Shown here piece by piece: positions 61,800-64,000 of a stretch of 64,000 bases of DNA. The position numbers and the translations under genes were made by a program. The notes under the pieces were generated by a model. The model saw only the letters and a list, made by a program, of their open reading frames with translations. It had not been told where the DNA came from and did not search any database. The stretch spans positions 177,086-241,085 of the forward strand of contig CACJEN010000001.1 in the NCBI GenBank assembly GCA_902592445.1, written 5' to 3'. Every line of letters starts with the position of its first letter. Positions within the stretch are counted from its first letter, which is position 1. Origin of the DNA: an uncultured Pelagibacteraceae bacterium (GTDB lineage: Bacteria > Pseudomonadota > Alphaproteobacteria > Pelagibacterales > Pelagibacteraceae).

Positions 61800-63457
61800 T
61801 AATTATCTTTTACTATATCATTTTTAATTTCATCACCAAAATACTTTAATATGTTCATTATGGGTGTTGGTATCGCTCCACAAAGCGCACACAAGCATCC
61901 TTTTTGCATGGTAACTAATAATTCATTCAAAAGTTTAAGTGGAATTTTAGATGTTCCTTTCTTTAACTGATCAAACATTTCTTTTCCTCTGTAGGATCCA
62001 ATTCTTCCAGGAAAGCATTTTCCACATGACTCTTCAGCTGAAAACTCAAATAAGTGATGAATGTATTCAGCCATATTAAAATCTTTAGGAATACTAACAA
62101 CACTCGCATGACCTAACATAAAACCTGCTTTAGTAAACTCCTGAAAATCTAAATTTAACTTTTCAATTTCTGATATAGGCACAACTCCACCTAAAGGTCC
62201 ACCAATTTGGAATGCTTTTACATCTTCTTTGTATCCACCACCATATTCTTCAAATATTTTTTTCATTGGTGTTCCCATATCAATTTCATAAACACCAGGA
62301 TTATTAAAAAAACTATCTAGACAAACTAGTTTTGTTCCAGCAGATTTTTTATTTCCAACCGATGAAAATTTTTCTGCTCCATTTAGTAAAATTCCGGTTG
62401 CAGCTGCTAATGTTTCAACATTGTTAACTACAGTTGGTTTTTTATACAATCCTTCTGTTACAGGGAATGGAGGTCTTACATCTACCTCTGCTCTTCTACC
62501 TTCAATAGATGCGATTAAAGCTGTTTCTTCTCCACAAATATAAGCACCTTGTCCAATACAAATATTCAAATCAAAAGAAAATTCTGTTCCTAATATTTTT
62601 TCACCTAATAATCCCGCTTCTTTTAATGAATTAATACATCCATTAATTGCTTCAATTGATTTTGGATATTCACCTCTTATATAAAGTACTCCTTCATTGC
62701 TACCAATTACATAACCACAAACTATCATTCCAAATAAAACTTTTAAAGGTTGGTCTTCTAATAAATATCTATCTGAGAAAGCACCAGAATCTCCTTCATC
62801 AGCATTACAAACTACATATTTTTTTTCTGATTTTGTTTTACTACAGAAATCCCATTTCATTCCCGTTGGAAATCCTGCGCCACCTCTACCTGTAAGATTA
62901 GAAGATAATAACGAGTTTATGATTTCTTTTTTATCTGTTTTAATAAATTTTTCTAAATGCTCTTTGAATTGATCAAAGTTTGATAATTTATCATCCATTA
63001 AAAAACTTGTTGTTGCAAAACTTTTTGAAAAGAATTTTTCTTGTTTTATTTTTTCACCTTTAATGATTTGATCTATTTGATTGATGTCATTACCTGCATA
63101 ATTTTCTCCATCATAGTGAAACGCATGATTTTCAAAGCAATGGCCAAGACAAAACATCTCGCCAACTTTATCGTCACCTAATTTTTCTTGTAATTTTTTC
63201 TTTAAAGGCTCTTGTGTACCTGCGCACATACAAGCACTTCCATTACATACAAATGCTTTCTTCTCTCTGTGCGAGGGTCTTAAAAATTCGTAAAAACTTT
63301 CCGCTCCGTGAATAGTTGAAACACCCATTTTGTATTCTTCAGCTATTTCCTTTATCCCTGCATCATCTTTAGAATTCAAGGATCTGTCAGATAGCTTTTG
63401 AAATAGATTATTTTTTAAGCCTATTCTTCCAGATAAATTACTTATGTTTTTAGACAT
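61799..63457 (-). CDS. fdhB: Formate dehydrogenase beta subunit, fused NuoE-NuoF type
   Basis: 552 residues joining two complex-I-like modules. N-terminal NuoE-like part (about residues 10-130) has the thioredoxin-fold 2Fe-2S cysteines in FVCNGSACMCAGTQ and MFCLGHCFENHAF. The NuoF-like part has the NADH/FMN motif GRGGAGFPTGMKWDF, GEETALIASIEGRRAEVDVR and the C-terminal 4Fe-4S site (ESCGKCFPGR; CLCALCG). It transfers electrons to NAD+. The fused form is like M. extorquens Fdh1B rather than the split FdsG+FdsB of Rhodobacter. Overlaps fdhA by one base. Confidence 0.95.
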   Translation of the reverse strand: MSKNISNLSGRIGLKNNLFQKLSDRSLNSKDDAGIKEIAEEYKMGVSTIHGAESFYEFLRPSHREKKAFVCNGSACMCAGTQEPLKKKLQEKLGDDKVGEMFCLGHCFENHAFHYDGENYAGNDINQIDQIIKGEKIKQEKFFSKSFATTSFLMDDKLSNFDQFKEHLEKFIKTDKKEIINSLLSSNLTGRGGAGFPTGMKWDFCSKTKSEKKYVVCNADEGDSGAFSDRYLLEDQPLKVLFGMIVCGYVIGSNEGVLYIRGEYPKSIEAINGCINSLKEAGLLGEKILGTEFSFDLNICIGQGAYICGEETALIASIEGRRAEVDVRPPFPVTEGLYKKPTVVNNVETLAAATGILLNGAEKFSSVGNKKSAGTKLVCLDSFFNNPGVYEIDMGTPMKKIFEEYGGGYKEDVKAFQIGGPLGGVVPISEIEKLNLDFQEFTKAGFMLGHASVVSIPKDFNMAEYIHHLFEFSAEESCGKCFPGRIGSYRGKEMFDQLKKGTSKIPLKLLNELLVTMQKGCLCALCGAIPTPIMNILKYFGDEIKNDIVKDN

Positions 63458-63469
63458 ACTCTTTATAAA

Positions 63470-64000
63470 TTAGCTTAATACTATCCTATTTTTATTATTA
63501 TAAATATTAAAGCCACTTTCTTTTACAAAACCTAATAGAGTCATGTCAAAACGTTTAGCTAGATCCACTGCGAGACTCGTAGGCGCACCCACACCAGCCA
63601 TAATACCAATATTTGCCATTAATCCCTTTTGAACTAGCTCGAAATTCAACCTTCCAGAGCAGGCAATAAACTGAGCTTTTATATTAAGCAGTCCATTTTG
63701 AATAGTATGACCTAACAATTTGTCTAAAGCATTATGTCTTCCAACATCCTCACGGGTAGCTATTACCGAACCCGCTTCATCAATTAATGCACTAGCATGA
63801 ATTCCACCAGTTTTTGCAAACTCAGACTGTTCATTCATCAATAGACTTGGAGATTTTAAAATTATCTCCTCTTTTATTTTTGGAAAATGCGAATCTAATT
63901 TATCATTTTTTAATACTTCAATTGAGTCTAATGAAGTTTTTCCACATACTCCACACGAGGAGTTTGTTAAGAAGTTTCTTTTTAATTTACCAATATCTAA
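63470..64000 (-). CDS. fdhD: FdhD sulfurtransferase, 3' part (5' end outside window)
   Basis: Delivers sulfur to bis-MGD for formate dehydrogenase activity. The frame is open to the window's right edge, so the gene enters from there; the ATG at 63841 is internal. Visible: the Cys pair in NSSCGVCGKTS (around 63940-63970), TGGIHASALIDE, REDVGRHNALDKLLG, SGRLNFELVQKG and APTSLAVDLAKRF. Ends 12 bp before the fdhB start, so order on this strand is fdhD-fdhB-fdhA(-GYD). Confidence 0.95.
   Translation of the reverse strand, partial: LDIGKLKRNFLTNSSCGVCGKTSLDSIEVLKNDKLDSHFPKIKEEIILKSPSLLMNEQSEFAKTGGIHASALIDEAGSVIATREDVGRHNALDKLLGHTIQNGLLNIKAQFIACSGRLNFELVQKGLMANIGIMAGVGAPTSLAVDLAKRFDMTLLGFVKESGFNIYNNKNRIVLS

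Overview
The window is a gene-dense, very AT-rich stretch of a streamlined alphaproteobacterial chromosome, almost certainly SAR11 (Pelagibacterales). I infer this from the base composition, very short or overlapping gene junctions, a proteorhodopsin/ferredoxin/ferredoxin reductase operon, a tandem glycine riboswitch in front of gcvT, an alphaproteobacterial-type DksA, and GTTC-N7-GTTC type LexA boxes. I see no tRNA, rRNA, insertion sequence, integrase, prophage or CRISPR array. No gene-free stretch exceeds 300 bases; the longest (about 190-230 bp) are the leaders of proteorhodopsin, gcvT and the aldehyde dehydrogenase.

Layout. 0-10 kb: 3' end of ligA, aminopeptidase P, UvrD-type helicase, an AsmA-like protein, fumC, a MazG-like pyrophosphatase, YgfZ and dihydroorotase. 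10-16 kb: an SMR transporter and propionyl-CoA synthetase, then the light-related operon (blue-tuned proteorhodopsin, 2Fe-2S ferredoxin, TrxR-type ferredoxin reductase, glutathione S-transferase) and dksA. 16-20 kb: a two-gene glycosyltransferase unit and an SOS-controlled umuDC pair. 20-25 kb: three tandem GFA-domain proteins, a D-glycerate 3-kinase-like protein and a TolC-like protein in one operon, then recA with its own LexA box. 25-36 kb: alaS, a GT9-like protein, icd, psd-pssA-rlmE, a CBS-less guaB, a TPR protein, guaA and panB. 36-40 kb: a TerC protein, a TPR lipoprotein-like/secreted protein, and 5-oxoprolinase genes (pxpA divergent from pxpBC plus an EamA permease). 40-49 kb: glycine riboswitch and gcvTHP, then a lipid-modification cluster (FAD protein, frameshifted DUF1365, cfa, DUF3833). 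49-52 kb: SDR, TspO, a DadA-like oxidase, a previously easy-to-miss 58-residue membrane ORF and a TauE/SafE protein. 52-64 kb: a molybdenum block: moaB, moaACDE-msrPQ-DUF1244, an AldB-like aldehyde dehydrogenase with DUF779, and fdhD-fdhBA with a GYD-domain protein.

How it fits together. Several units meet in one-carbon and small-acid metabolism: glycine cleavage gives methylene-THF and CO2, formate dehydrogenase burns formate to CO2, GFA proteins may handle thiol-aldehyde adducts, and AldB/PrpE handle acetaldehyde and propionate. The moa genes supply the molybdenum cofactor that both MsrP and formate dehydrogenase need. recA and umuDC share a LexA box, so an inducible mutagenic SOS branch appears intact despite the small genome.

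I did not find an obviously new multi-gene system. The observations most worth a second look are the shared LexA box of recA and umuDC, the structured proteorhodopsin leader, the translationally coupled small membrane ORF after tauE/safE, convergent genes whose stop codons share one TTAA palindrome, the strong hairpin before DUF779, the GFA triplet operon, and the one-base frameshift in DUF1365.
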